Assembly: GCA_963966185.1 (NCBI GenBank)
Contig: CAWZYM010000317.1
Span: 40,276 to 104,275 of the forward strand
Length of the DNA: 64,000 nt
Reading direction: 5' to 3'
Source of the DNA: Rhabditoides inermis
Taxonomy: Eukaryota; Nematoda; Chromadorea; Rhabditida; Rhabditidae
The translations under genes and the position numbers were made by a program. The notes beneath the pieces are model-generated. The model was not told the DNA's origin. It saw only the letters and a list, made by a program, of their open reading frames with translations, and made no database searches. The number at the start of each line of letters is the position of its first letter. Within the stretch, counting starts at the first letter, position 1. This document shows, in pieces, positions 12,501 to 23,426 of this stretch.

Positions 12501-13284
12501 TGCACAATATACTCAATAACAACTCAACGGCATACACCAAAAGACTGCTAGCAACTACTTTCTCACGACCCGCCAATATGTTTTCCAAAGCGGTAAACTT
12601 GATCAAACTTTTTAAAGCAACAGTGGCGACTTATTTTCGACTCGGAGTATTATTAAAAATCATATTATCCTAACACATTTGCAATTTTTGCGAAAGAACG
12701 ACGATTCTGCGTAATTTTCGATTCTGCCACTGCCAAGAATGCAGCTCAAAATTTGAATTTCCCGCCAACGCTTCACTGCAAAAACTGGGGTCGGAGAGAT
12801 GACCGCAAATAAACAACGCCCGTTCACTTGCTTCTTGGCTCAGTGCATGTGCGCTGCGTTGTGCCCCCGATCTTCGCGGGTTCGATTCCGTTCTCCGCCA
12901 AATGTTTTGCTCGTCTGAAAATGAGAAGTTGTGGCAGGTTGTGGCAGAAATAAGTCGCCACTGTTCCTTTAAGAACGCATTCTTACATTTCAGATATACG
13001 AAGAGTTGTACGTGATTGATCGAGAAATTGAAGAAATAGGAAAACACGCATTTGAGGTATATATTACATTCCGCCCGTTCATCGTACGGCAGTCATTTCT
13101 CCGAATTATCAGACATCATTTGAGGCATCAATAGGTCGTTATCAGCCTGCGCGAGACCATTCGACCGCGCGATTCGCGCGCTTGGCAGTCTCTTTTTTAT
13201 GTTCCCGAAATTCCTAATGACAGGAAAGTTTCACATTTTTTGTAGGTAATTCATGCAAAGAGAAATAACTCTACTCAAAGTTGA
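9593..13284 (+). CDS. Prominin-like membrane protein (tentative), short form
   Basis: Twelve exons join in frame to about 428 aa: 9593-9612, 9714-9799, 9915-10066, 11341-11553, 11597-11686, 11736-12014, 12055-12108, 12158-12235, 12331-12435, 12485-12592, 12994-13056, 13246-13284. After exon 3 every junction is phase 0. The start gives a signal peptide (MARLVWRLLLLLLMC). About 90 residues follow, then a membrane segment (FVPSVLFGLLTCVSCIAVIA), a short loop of about 35 residues, a second membrane segment (IAIGLLSMLILACIVLSIFC), and a long polar region that ends at residue 428. This order matches the N-terminal half of prominins, which normally have five membrane spans and about 800 residues, so the gene would be 3' truncated. 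Joining exon 3 to exon 4 across a 1.3-kb repeat-filled intron is the weakest step. If exon 3 is read through instead, a 96-aa secreted protein ends at 10099. Confidence 0.45.
10500..11058. repeat. Dispersed repeat in intron 3 of the prominin-like gene
   Basis: About 10560-10760 matches 5330-5520 in intron 2 of copy A, including a shared TGCGTTGTTTTGGG/TGCATTGTTTTGGG stretch and GTGAGAAAATATGTGG. A GA-rich stretch follows, and then the foldback element, in the same order as in copy A. Confidence 0.6.
11060..11338. mobile_element. Foldback (hairpin) element, copy 2
   Basis: Its arms are inverted repeats with the motifs AAAGTACTTGCGTAAAC, CATGCATAAACCG and ACAAATACTAA; the centre is GA-rich. 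It shares its arms with the element at 6178-6500. It ends in AAAATTTAG, which is the acceptor of the exon at 11341. Confidence 0.7.
12614..12971. mobile_element. TIR element (MITE) with tRNA-like core, copy 1
   Basis: The ends are perfect inverted repeats: AACAGTGGCGACTTATTT at 12619-12636 and its complement at 12948-12965. The centre (about 12832-12900) has tRNA-type promoter boxes, including GGGTTCGATTCC, but is not a closed tRNA. It lies within an intron of the prominin-like gene. A second, inverted copy is at 17301-17656. There is no transposase, so it is non-autonomous. Confidence 0.8.
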
Positions 13285-14101
13285 CCGAATTGCATCAAAT
13301 TTTGATATGTTCTACCCAGAGGCCATACCAACTGAATGTCCTTGCTAGAATTCACATTTTCGCATTCATTACGGTACAGCTGCGAACTCCAAATTGTATA
13401 TTTATTCACATAAATTTCTCGTCATTTCGCCCGTGTCTAGAAGCTAGCCAGAAATGTCGTACGATGAAATTGGGGAATGGTCTATATATATGTACATAAA
13501 TACAACTCACTCACTTTGACAAAAATTCTTACAGCACATTACTACCAATGATGTTTCTTTTCACATAACAGTCATTTTACCACTTATCACTTATGTTACA
13601 CATTCTAACTCAGCGATATTATTATTTCGTACTTACACACTTATTTGTATTTATCAAAACTTAAAAGTTAAATTTAGAATGCAACGGTTTGAGTACAGTT
13701 CAAAAAAGGAATAAATGATAATGTTGGAATGTGATTGGTTGTGATACTTAAATTCATAATCGTAACAACACACGAATGTAGTATAAATGAAATGGAAATG
13801 AGTGATCAACGACCGCCGAAAATGAAACGATCTCATTTCCTAGCGCTAATCCCAAAGTCTCATTCATTCAGTACATAAATATGATACTAAATACATGATT
13901 AATTCAATTTGTGAATTTGTATCCACGATGACAGAGAGAGAGAGAGAGAGAGAGGCGCGCGCGCCTATAGATGACACAGAGTGTGACAAAGTAACTACAT
14001 GAAACTCTTAGTCTAGCATAGCCTAGGCGAGTCCGAGAGCGAGGATAGACTTCTCGAGAAAGAGCTTGCGCGAGAGGTGGTGCACTCTGAATAGGAAGGA
14101 T

Positions 14102-14195
<94 letters not shown>

Positions 14196-14301
14196 ATTTT
14201 TCCTCGGTAAACAATACAGTGATCAACACGCGCGCGGGTCGCGGCGGCAAGCGGACTGGTCGATGGGGGTGCTGGAAGGAGGGGGTGGTTGAAACAACAA
14301 A
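13285..14301. other. No gene seen; microsatellites
   Basis: AT-rich sequence without exon-like open frames, followed by a GA run (about 13930-13956) and a long CT run (about 14104-14195). The segment just after the CT run (about 14200-14300) recurs at about 44515-44620. Confidence 0.6.
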
Positions 14302-14732
14302 ATGAAAGAAGTAGTACAATCCCGCAAGCCCCGCAAGCGCGTCGAGGTGACATTTGCACATTGTTTTGTCGCTAAATTCGAATCAAGTATTGTTTTGTTG
14401 GTTTGACTCACACCCCTGTCCTACCGCTTTCTAACACGCGTTTCTATTTGTGGCAGACGCCGAAGGAGGAAGATGCGCACTCTCTTGATTCCCACTCACT
14501 GCCACCCTCTCACTCACTCACACCTCCATTCTTCCTTGTGAGGGGAGTGTACTCACTGCTCTTCTCTCACCAGGTGACGGGTTTTGTGGAGATGGACGAG
14601 CCAGGCAGCGACGACGAGAGGAGGGGAGGAGGGAGGGCGAGGAGTATGGGGTATCCGGCAGCAGCAGCCGTGGGCCAGTTGTGGGCCAGTTCTATTTGGT
14701 TATTTGGTTGTTTCGGAAGAAACCCATGTTGA
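14302..14732 (+). CDS. Possible small three-exon gene, unknown
   Basis: Exons 14302-14346, 14457-14537 and 14574-14732 join in frame to 94 aa. It starts MKEVVQSRKPRKRVE (basic), has an acidic patch (EMDEPGSDDERR), and ends in a hydrophobic tail with two cysteines. The second intron is 36 nt with a good donor (GTGAGG) and CACCAG acceptor; retaining it also keeps the frame open. The first exon lies in sequence that is repeated near 44600, where the frame differs, so this could be chance. No family is recognised. Confidence 0.25.
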
Positions 14733-15019
14733 TTTTATTTAGGACCACTCTGGTACGACTGGTCGATTCACTGCCCCGTTCAAGAATGATCATCACGCAT
14801 TGTCCCGCTAATTGCCCTTTCTCGCTCGCTGATCGCGTGGATATGCAAATGAGAGTCTCGCCGAGCGCTCAGAAGGGGTCAAAATCAACGGTGTGAAAGC
14901 AGGCCATCTGAATTTTTTTTAACTGGAATCAACTGTGCAGTTGGATAGATCGTTAGTAGAGCGTTCGATTCCGCTAAAATAGAGCTCTGTAGCTCAACGG
15001 AGACCCGAGAAAGTGATGT

Positions 15020-16227
15020 GATTTGTGCTTGATCCGCGCGAGAGGAGAGAGTGAACTCACCCACAACCATGTCGAGCTTTTTGCCAGGAATGACAATCAC
15101 TCGCTGTGCCAGAGTGCGAGTCGCGCGCCACTCGCAACACGTAGTCACTGATCATCAGTTTTGAACAAGATTATTTCCAATTATAGTCTTCCTCGATCCA
15201 TCAGAACGGCGACTTCACTCTGGTCTGGCTGTTGCTCAAGACCCTCCTCACCCCCCTGTGTCATCCCCCTGTGTACTGGTTCTGGAACAGGTATTGTTTA
15301 CAGTAATCCGGATTACTGTGTCCTACCTCCTGTTTGGCAGAGAGAGAAGAGAAATATAGAAAGAGAAAGAGAGAAAGAGAGAAAGAGAGAGAGAGAGAGA
15401 GGGAGAGAGAGAGAGCGAGCGAGAGAGAGAGAGAGAGAGAGAAATCTACCCTCTCCAGAGTGCACCACCTCTCGCGCCAGCACCTCTCGAGAAGTCTATC
15501 CTCGCTCTCAGACTCGCGTTGGCTATGCTAGTGTTAGACTGTGAGTTTCATGTAGTTACTTTGTCACACTCTGAGTCATTTATTTTATCTCTCTTTGCGA
15601 AGACATATTTTGCGATTTGGAAATCCTATTCGTACACACCATTGCAAGTTGGTTAGAAAATATTGCAGTTGAAACGTATCATTGTACTTCTTGAAAGGAA
15701 AAAGCTATGGAAACGTGTGCCGAACTGCATTGTCCCAGTCCCTCTGGTGGTCGCTCTTCTTTCCCTGCCTCCTTCTCATATCCGACATGGTTGTGGGTGT
15801 GTTCTCATAGATGGTTCAGTGGTAGAATGAATCGGCGCAAAAACCACCAACCATCTTCTTATGAGTGATTTCGCTTTGTACGTGTCATGATCATGTTTGC
15901 GATTCCGAATAAACATTTTGTTTGATTAGATATTTGAAAAGAATAATTTTAGAAAAAAAATAAAATGATTCTGATCTCACTCGTTTTCTCAGGTTGAGGC
16001 GCGCACGGCTCGGCCTGCTGATCGCTCGCCGCTGTCACAGCGAGTGGCAAGCGTCGCATGAGCCCGCGCAGCGCGGCTGCCATTGCAAAGTGCAAAGTCA
16101 GTGCATGCCGCCTTTGAAGATTCTCACGCGGCGCGGCGCGCGACTGTGACAAGCGATATAGTAGCGCGGCGATGAGCGGGTCGACCCGTGGCGCGATCAA
16201 CTTCCGAGAAAGATAGGGAGAGAGGAC

Positions 16228-16293
<66 letters not shown>

Positions 16294-16710
16294 GTGTTAC
16301 TTTATACTAATGCGGGGTCTGGATGCAATGAAGCAGCGTTCTATAATTGTCTTACCACTCACACAACAGCCCGTGGATACTGTATTCTACCATTGTCATC
16401 TTCATAGAAGTCAAAAGTCAGAAGCTTTTAGTGTATACGCTGGATTCTTCTCGGTTGTCGTTACATTGTATTCGGCTATTGTCGTTATCGCGAAGTGCGG
16501 TCCGAGCCCGTTCCGCGTCCGCGGATTCTCAAATCGCTCGCTTAGCCCCGCCTACCGTAGCTCCGCCCAGATAGAGGGGGAGAAACTGGCACTCGACTCA
16601 CACCATCCCGCCAATTACCGATATGTCACTCCGAAGATTCTGTATTGAAGGCAAATTTGATACGCGTTTTCATAATTTTAAGATCGTACTAGCGCTCCGG
16701 CGCGCTGTCG
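15020..16710 (+). repeat. Third, shortened copy of the BTB-kelch 5' flank
   Basis: About 15020-15330 matches about 540-830 and about 15570-16680 matches about 2030-2870, with the middle missing. No BTB-kelch exon follows; the copy breaks off at a GC-rich hairpin at about 16688. Microsatellites of GA fill about 15350-15445 and 16218-16292. Confidence 0.75.
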
Positions 16711-16725
16711 CGCGCCTCCGCGCTA
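16687..16725. repeat. GC-rich hairpin with CTAG ends
   Basis: An imperfect palindrome starting CTAGCGCTCCGGCGCGC and ending GCCTCCGCGCTAG. The same hairpin in the opposite orientation lies at 40350-40377. Both sit at the edge where another sequence is abruptly cut (a flank copy here, a LINE there). This suggests a mobile element terminus, perhaps Helitron-like (hairpin followed by CTAG), which is speculative. Confidence 0.5.
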
Positions 16726-17300
16726 GAACATGAAAATTAGAAGAATAGAAATTCATACAAGTTTTTTGTTATGTTCAATACTACTGTTTATCTACAAATT
16801 CATAACATTTTGACGAGTGAAACGAATTATTAAAGTAGAGAAGATTAGTCGATTGATGTATTGATTGCACTGATAAGTATGTTGTCTAGGAGCGGGGTAA
16901 TAATAATAATAATAGTAATAACTGGTTTGCAAGTCCTATAGTAAGCTGCCGCGCGCTTCACCTATCAATGTCTATGAAAAGAATAATGATATATTTCTTT
17001 TTTCTGAACTGTCCCATCCGGGGACAAAACACTAAACCTTTGTACATTCCGCCCCAAGTACCCAAGTTTGTATATTGTGTTTGTGTTTTGTCTGCACCTA
17101 TGGATAAACCATTATTAAACCATTATTATACTTTTCTATGCTTCTAAAAACTAAATGCGCTCAGGCACAAGTCAGCATCGCTCTGATATTAGCCCTCCTC
17201 TTTTTATCTCTCCCTCTTTCTCCCCTCTCTTCTCGCTCTCTCCTTCCTCTCTTTATCTCTCTGCTTTCTCTTTGTTTTTTCTCGTTTTTCTATTAGTGTT

Positions 17301-17656
17301 AAAGACACAGTGGCGACTTATTTCTGTCACAACCTGCCACAACTCCTCATTTTCACACGAGCAAAACATTTGGCCGTGGGATCGAACCGGCGAAGATCGG
17401 GGGCCACAATGCAGCGCACATGCTCTGAGCCATGAAGCTATTGACTAAGCGTTGTTCAATTGCGCTTATGTCTCCGACCCCAATTTGCAGTATTGAAGCG
17501 TTGGCGGGAAATTCAAATTTTTATCTGAATCCTTGGCAGTGTCAGATTCGAAAGTAACGCAGAATCGTCGTTCTTTCGAAAAAAAAAATGCAAATGTGTT
17601 AGGTCAACATGGTTTTAAAAAATACTCCGTGTCAAATAAGTCGCCACTGTTTCTTT
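17301..17656. mobile_element. TIR element (MITE) with tRNA-like core, copy 2
   Basis: Inverted copy of 12614-12971. Its ends read ACAGTGGCGACTTATTT and AAATAAGTCGCCACTGT, and the tRNA-like core (about 17370-17445) is on the minus strand. The internal sequence is clearly the same family but diverged. Confidence 0.8.
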
Positions 17657-19530
17657 CATGCTACGAAAACAGACAGTTTTGCTTTTCTGCTTCTGCAGCA
17701 TCTTCCCCTCACTAATCTCTTTCTCTCTTTCTTTCTCTTTTTTTATCTATCTCTTTTTCTTTTTCCCTCTCTTCCTCTTTCTCTTTCTCTCAGGTCTCCT
17801 CTCGCACCGTTTTTTTCAACAGAACAAAGAAAGCAAAATTGAAAACTATCACAACGTGGCTAATCTGCAAAGTGTCATACAAATTGGTTTAGTATGATTA
17901 AAGTTATGAACTAATCAAAATTGTAAAAGGAATGCTACAGCGCGCGCACCTTTTGATAAATTGGCTATATCTTTCTCACATTGTAATCACTTAGGTTGAA
18001 TTTTACGGAAAAAAGTACGGGAAAAAGCTGTTTTTTGAACGTAATTACGGAAAATAAAACAGAGATGTTGCTTAGATGAGAAACGTTTGCTGCAGACAGT
18101 TACAAATTTAATGGTTTTCGTGGGTTTTCTTCTATAGGGTATCCCCCATTTTCACGGTACGCGAATTATCGGCGGTCGGCCAGACAGGGGCGAAATGACG
18201 ATCTTTTTATGCAAATTGGAGAAATATCGGGGTTTTACTCCAAAAACACGGCAAAAATGAAAGAAATTGAAAAATCGAAAACTAGAGTTCTGTGTGGACA
18301 CTATCAAAGTATCTTCTCCCTTAAACTGGGTTCTGTAGCATGGATTTGAAGTGAGTTATTAAGTTTTCTAGATTTCACCTATTGAACATCCTCAAAAACG
18401 TGGTTATCGAACGATAATAAGAGAACTAAAACGAAATTCAAAAATCGAAATCTAGAGTTCTATGGGGTCTGGGGATTCACACCACATATCCGAAAATTGG
18501 AAAGATTCATCAATTCCGGAAGAAGTTATTAGCTCTGAAAGGTGAGCAACTCTGCTTCATCAGAATTGCAAATCACCTTCATTTCCCTAAAATCAGACCG
18601 CAAAGCGCGCGACTCGCGCGGTCGAATGATCTTGCGCGGACCGATAGCGCGGCTAGATGCGATGAAATGATGTCTGGAAAATATGCGGCGAGATGGCTGC
18701 CATACCGTGAACCGGGGGGACACCCTATATAACAAGAGTAAGTAGAGACGTATGAGAAAGTGGACTGCATTCTGTAACACAAAGTAAACTTTTGCAAAGT
18801 TTCACGCAAATAGATTCAGTAGAAACGGAGATATTCTTGCGGACACACATGAAAAAGTGAAAAAGTGACCATTTTTGGTAGTATTTTGACCAAAAAGAGA
18901 GGTAATGAAAGCAAAATTGAGAACTGTCACAGAATGGACTGCATCACAAGACGTAAACTCAACTATCAGTCAAGTTTCTTGCAAATTGGTTTTGTATGAA
19001 TCGAGTTATGACCGCGGAAATACTAAAAATCGCAAAAGTGAGGCGAGAGCGCGCGCGCGGCTCTTGCTAATTTGGCTATATTTTCCTTACACCGTAACCA
19101 ATGATGATGAAACTTGCAGGTTAGTGACAGAACTATTTGTTGAAAGTAATTACAGAACAAGAAGCGAAACTGTTTCTTAGGTGAGAAGCTTTTGCAGCGG
19201 ACAGCACCAAAATCGGCGAATTTTGAGGTTTTTCTACCAAATATAGGCAATGAGTGTAATTGGAGAGTATACACAAAGTGGACTGCATCCTGAAGTACTA
19301 TGTAAACTTTTCGCAAAGTTTGACGCAAATCGGTTCGGTAGAAACGGAGTTATGCCCGCGGACACACAAGAAAAAGTGCAAAAGTGACCATTTTTGGTGG
19401 TTTTTTGACCAAATATGGACGTAGAGGAGGAGTTGAGAGGTGCCTGAATTTTGTCGTCGTCCTTGCAAAAGAATACAGTTAGTTATGACTCTGGAATGAC
19501 GGACAGAGACAAAAGGACATTTTAGTAGAA
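17657..19530. repeat. Degenerate dispersed repeat, no gene
   Basis: No coding exons seen. Two related stretches at about 18750-18900 and 19265-19420 share GTGGACTGCAT, AGTAAACTTT.GCAAAGTTT, AGAAACGGAG and GTGACCATTTTTGGT, about 515 bp apart. A second pair at about 17940 and 19040 shares GCGCGCGC followed by AATTTGGCTATAT. This is an old tandem or multi-unit mobile repeat. Confidence 0.6.
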
Positions 19531-19536
19531 AAGGCG

Positions 19537-19645
19537 ACTAGCGGGCCGGAGGCTCGCTTCGCTCGCCTCCGGCCCGCTAGTGGCGGCGGCTTCGCCGCCG
19601 CACTGCGCTTCGAGGCTCGCGCGCCTTCGGCGCGCTCGCCTCTCC
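19537..19645. repeat. Triple GC-rich hairpin cluster, copy 1
   Basis: Three neighbouring palindromes: ACTAGCGGGCCGGAGGC with its complement ending GCTAGT, GCGGCGGCTTCGCCGCCGC, and GCGCGCCTTCGGCGCGC. The last two have a TTC loop. The cluster is nearly identical at 23427-23540 and marks the start of the repeat that follows each copy. Confidence 0.8.
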
Positions 19646-20740
19646 GCGTCAAATCATCAACACTTCAAATCTGAACTCTACTATGGCTCAAGTACACATC
19701 AAAGATCGAAATCTCAAGTTTTATAGTTGTTTACTTGTTTACATGACTTGTAAACACTATACCTTAACTCTCCTTAAGGTTTAGTATCGATTAGTTATCA
19801 AAATCAGGAGATTCGGAGTTGTTTACTTTTTTGTTTACTTGTTTACCTAAGTTGTTTACCTTAAAAAAATGTAATTATTAACTTGTTACCTGTACCAAGT
19901 ATGAACCTTCTACTTCAAAAAATAACAAAGTTATAAATTTTATAACATTTCTGAGTATTAAAAAGGCGGAAATTGAAAAATTAATTAAAATTCAAACATT
20001 AATTACAGATCTGAAATAATTTATGAATAAAGGTATTACGGTAGTGATAATTAAATAGGAAAATCCAGGTGTCAACTCTCATCTAGACGAAAGTTACAGG
20101 GTCGTAAAGTGAAATTTTAAGTTTATGCTAATTTATCTCAGGTGACAGATGAGAGGCGACAGGTGAGACGGTACCTGGCAGGTACTCAGGACCTAAGGTG
20201 TCATTGGTGAAAGGAATGAGAGAATTAAAAATAGTTTTTCTAAGAAGTTGAAACTTGGATCTACTGTATTTTACGTTTTGCATCTTGCCTGATTGATCCT
20301 GTCAGCGGTCAATATGCTCAACTGCAAAAATGAGCCACATTTTGTTGAAAATCAAGGTTTTTTGAAAAAGTGAAATCCTTCCACAGTGAAGCGAAAAATC
20401 TGAATCTTTGTCAGTAAACATTAGTTTTTGAGTTATGAATTACTGTGCCAAATCCAGGTCTCAACTCTTAGATAGTAAGGGATTGTAGTTGATCTAGTGA
20501 ATCATGAAAAATGATTTTTATTTTCAGTAATAGAGTTGAGCTCACGTGTTTTTGTTGATTGTGTCATAGAGATTGATTTACCATAAAAATTTGAAAAATT
20601 AATATTGAAAACGAAAGAAGACCCATATAAGGAGTTATCGGAATGAGTCCTAGTGACTTGTGCCTAGTCACTATATTGTGCTAAGTCTAAGTTTGGAGTT
20701 TCGAAACTTCATATAGAAACGTGGACTGACTCTGACCCGG
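19646..20740. mobile_element. Hairpin-headed AT-rich element, copy 1
   Basis: This follows the triple hairpin and matches about 23541-24730 closely, including GGTACCTGGCAGGTACTCAG and GTTTACTTGTTTACC repeats. Its end (about 20625-20730) matches the inverse of about 63470-63560. No protein-coding capacity is visible. In the intact order suggested by 63221-64000, its tail continues into sequence like 23215-23420. Confidence 0.65.
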
Positions 20741-21430
20741 GGGCGCTAATAGCCGGCAACTAAGGACCGTTTTGCTGCTATCTCGCCACTAGTGCGCCAC
20801 TAAGCATGACAGTTCTGCTTCGCCACTAATCCGCCACTACGTCGCTAATAGCGAGCTATTAGCAGATTTTCTGGAATATAGTGTTGTGTAGTGTGTGCAC
20901 AACTGTCGAACAATTTACGAAAATTATTCGAAAGTTTTGTTTTTGTTTTTTTTCTTCTCATTTTTATTGCATTATATTCGTAAAGTATCGTTGTTTTATG
21001 TTTTTTTTATCATTTGTTTGTGACAGTAGTATTCTTTGAATGTCCCTAATGTGTGAGGGGAGTATGTGTGTGTCATTGGCGAGTCACCGGTTCATGCATT
21101 GCATAACTGTCCGAGGAAGTGGACACGATTTCGTGAATGATGTGTATATCATACGTTATTTGAGGAGGAAGACTCGTTTGAACGACGATCCCATGCTGGG
21201 CGCGCGCATCAACAAGCAGGCCGACGGCACCGATCCTTACTCGTGGATCAGATACGGAGAGTACGGAGAGATGCGCGTCAAGGGAACGCGCGGAGTATAG
21301 GATCTTTCAGGAAAAAGGTACAATTTTTACATTTCAAAGCTGGTAGAAAAGTGATACAGTATGGTGTGCATTATGAAGTGACTATACATATTGTCCATAT
21401 GGTTCACGTTTGATCGATACGTTTCCAGCA

Positions 21431-22880
21431 CTCTGAGCTGTTGTCTCGGAAGAGCCTCCACGAGATGCATGTGGAGGAGGTAAGGAAGAGAGAGAGGGAG
21501 AGAGGGACTGAAAGACGCCGATGTCGCCTAGAAATGCGACGGGGTGTCCTTCGTGCCCTCTCCGATCGACCAGCTTTGCGAGGCTCTCAAGGCGAACACT
21601 GAGCTGACCGAGACGTACGATCGACCGCGACAGGACAAGGAAGATGTTGAGAAGAAGATCCAGGTGGGCAAGGTCTGAATAGGCATGGCTTATGTGAGTG
21701 TGGTTGTAGGTGCGTCAGAACTGCATTGACGAGATGATCGTGCAGACGAACTCTCTGCAGCACCAGCACCAGCACATGGTCGAGTCGCTGGCTACCGCCC
21801 ACCGTCAGACAACAGCTGACGGACAAGAATAAGGTGAGGGAGAAGAAGGCTGGCTGGGAGTCGGAGAAGGAGAGGGAGCAGCTGAGACATCTACTGACCG
21901 AGATACACGAGGTAAGCGTGGGATTCTGGCAGTGGCTGGAGACGACGATGGATGGCAGAACTGGCATCTGCGCGACCTGGCTGATATGGCTGAGAAGGAG
22001 GTGTGTGGACATTTGACTTCTTCAGCTCATCGTCTGCGGCTGCGAAGAAGCAGTCGGCGGAGCTGCGCCGAGGCGAGCACCCGCGAGGCTGTGGAGACGA
22101 AGCGCGGAGAGACGGCGGGAGCAGATACGCCTCCTCGAGCAGCGCACCCTTGCCGCCGACACTGTCGCCGTCAGAAGCCAGCAGGTCAGTGATTTGATTA
22201 TCATGATGTATTGAGTGTTATCAATGGTGTGCGTTGAGGCGGAGCTGTCCAAGTTGCGTGTCTAGCTGGAGTCCTCGGAGGCGGCTGCGTCGGAGTGGCA
22301 CGAGAAATACGAGAGTGAAAGGAAGACGGCGGTAGATGGGGCGGCCGCACCCTACATGGGGTGGTGAGTGAGCTGGCGGCAGACCACGAGTAAGACGTCG
22401 CCACAACCGGCCAGAGGATGCTCCAGATGCAGGCACGTTTAGACGCGCAGGAGAAGGCAGCGGAGGGAGCGCGCCGGATCTAGCGAGGGCCGAGGAGAAG
22501 AAGAGTGACAGAGGACGCGGCAGAAGACGCCGGCAGAAGACGGCGCGCGCCAGGCGCTGTGTCGAGAAGGTACGTCTCTCTCCCCCTTCTCTCCCTCCCC
22601 CTCTCCCTCCTTCCTCCTCTCATCCCTCCTTTGCAGCTGGAGCAGCAGTTGCACGAGGCTCGCGCAAGATGAGTACAGTGTGGACGACGCGTCTCTGCGC
22701 CAGCTGTTCCTGTCGGACAAACATCGACACCGCCCTGCTGCTCGCCAGCTTCCTCGAGTACAGAGCAAAAAGCAAGGTGAGCATGAGCATTATCATTCAA
22801 TTATGTTATGTTTGAATCTTACTGTTCATGCAACGTCCGTCTTCTTCCAGGACGTCCTATGAGCGAGGTGGAATCGCCGA
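21431..22880 (+). pseudogene. Coiled-coil protein pseudogene
   Basis: A series of exon-like stretches rich in E, K, R, Q and L: SRKSLHEMHVEE, ELTETYDRPRQDKEDVEKK, REKKAGWESEKEREQLRHLL, EWHEKYESERK. They are broken by frame changes (about 21815) and by in-frame stops (for example TAG near 22263 and TAA near 22391). Intron-like gaps with GTAAGC or GTGAG donors remain. The last part (LRQLFLSDK, then a leucine-rich stretch) might be a GRIP-type C-terminus, but this is a guess. GC content is much higher than in the flanks. A short frame at about 21095-21300 may be its 5' remnant. Confidence 0.6.
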
Positions 22881-22889
22881 AGCCAATGC

Positions 22890-23420
22890 GAGCGCGGTCA
22901 ACCCTACTACCAAGACGACGGAAAACTACTAGAAGACCCTCACCAACACATAAATAAACCTGTCCATTAATGATAAATGTTATTCAAAATTTTGTAAAAT
23001 ATCATTGTATACTAGCGATAATCGGTAGCAAGGAAGGGGCGAATAGGAAACGCGAATAATCGCGGGTATTCGCGGCTCGAGGCGATCAGATTCCGCTATT
23101 AGCTGGCCACTATCCCGCCACTACTGCGCCACTATCTCGCGAGGGCAAATTTTAGTCGCGAGATAGTGGCGCACTAGTGGCGAGCTATTAGCGGGATGGG
23201 GTCATAGGAGCATTTGGATAAATAGTTTTTTCAGGCTATGTCAAGTTGTTAGTAAAGTCATACGGTAAGTAGAGGTGTGTGTGTGAAAATGAAACGATTG
23301 CATGCGGTCAACATAAGAATGTTAAGTTTAAAATATGAGCTGTGTAGGTGTAATAGTCACTGAGCTACATGTTGTGACCGACAGATATACAACGACCATA
23401 GCAAATTTTATATAGGCCGG
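22890..23420. repeat. Short GCCACTA repeats and element tail
   Basis: About 23085-23205 carries repeated CGCCACTA units arranged as an inverted repeat around GGGCAAATTTTAG; similar units occur at 20745-20875. About 23215-23420 is the reverse complement of about 63236-63425, i.e. the tail of the element that ends at the triple hairpin. Confidence 0.6.
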
Positions 23421-23426
23421 CCAGGC

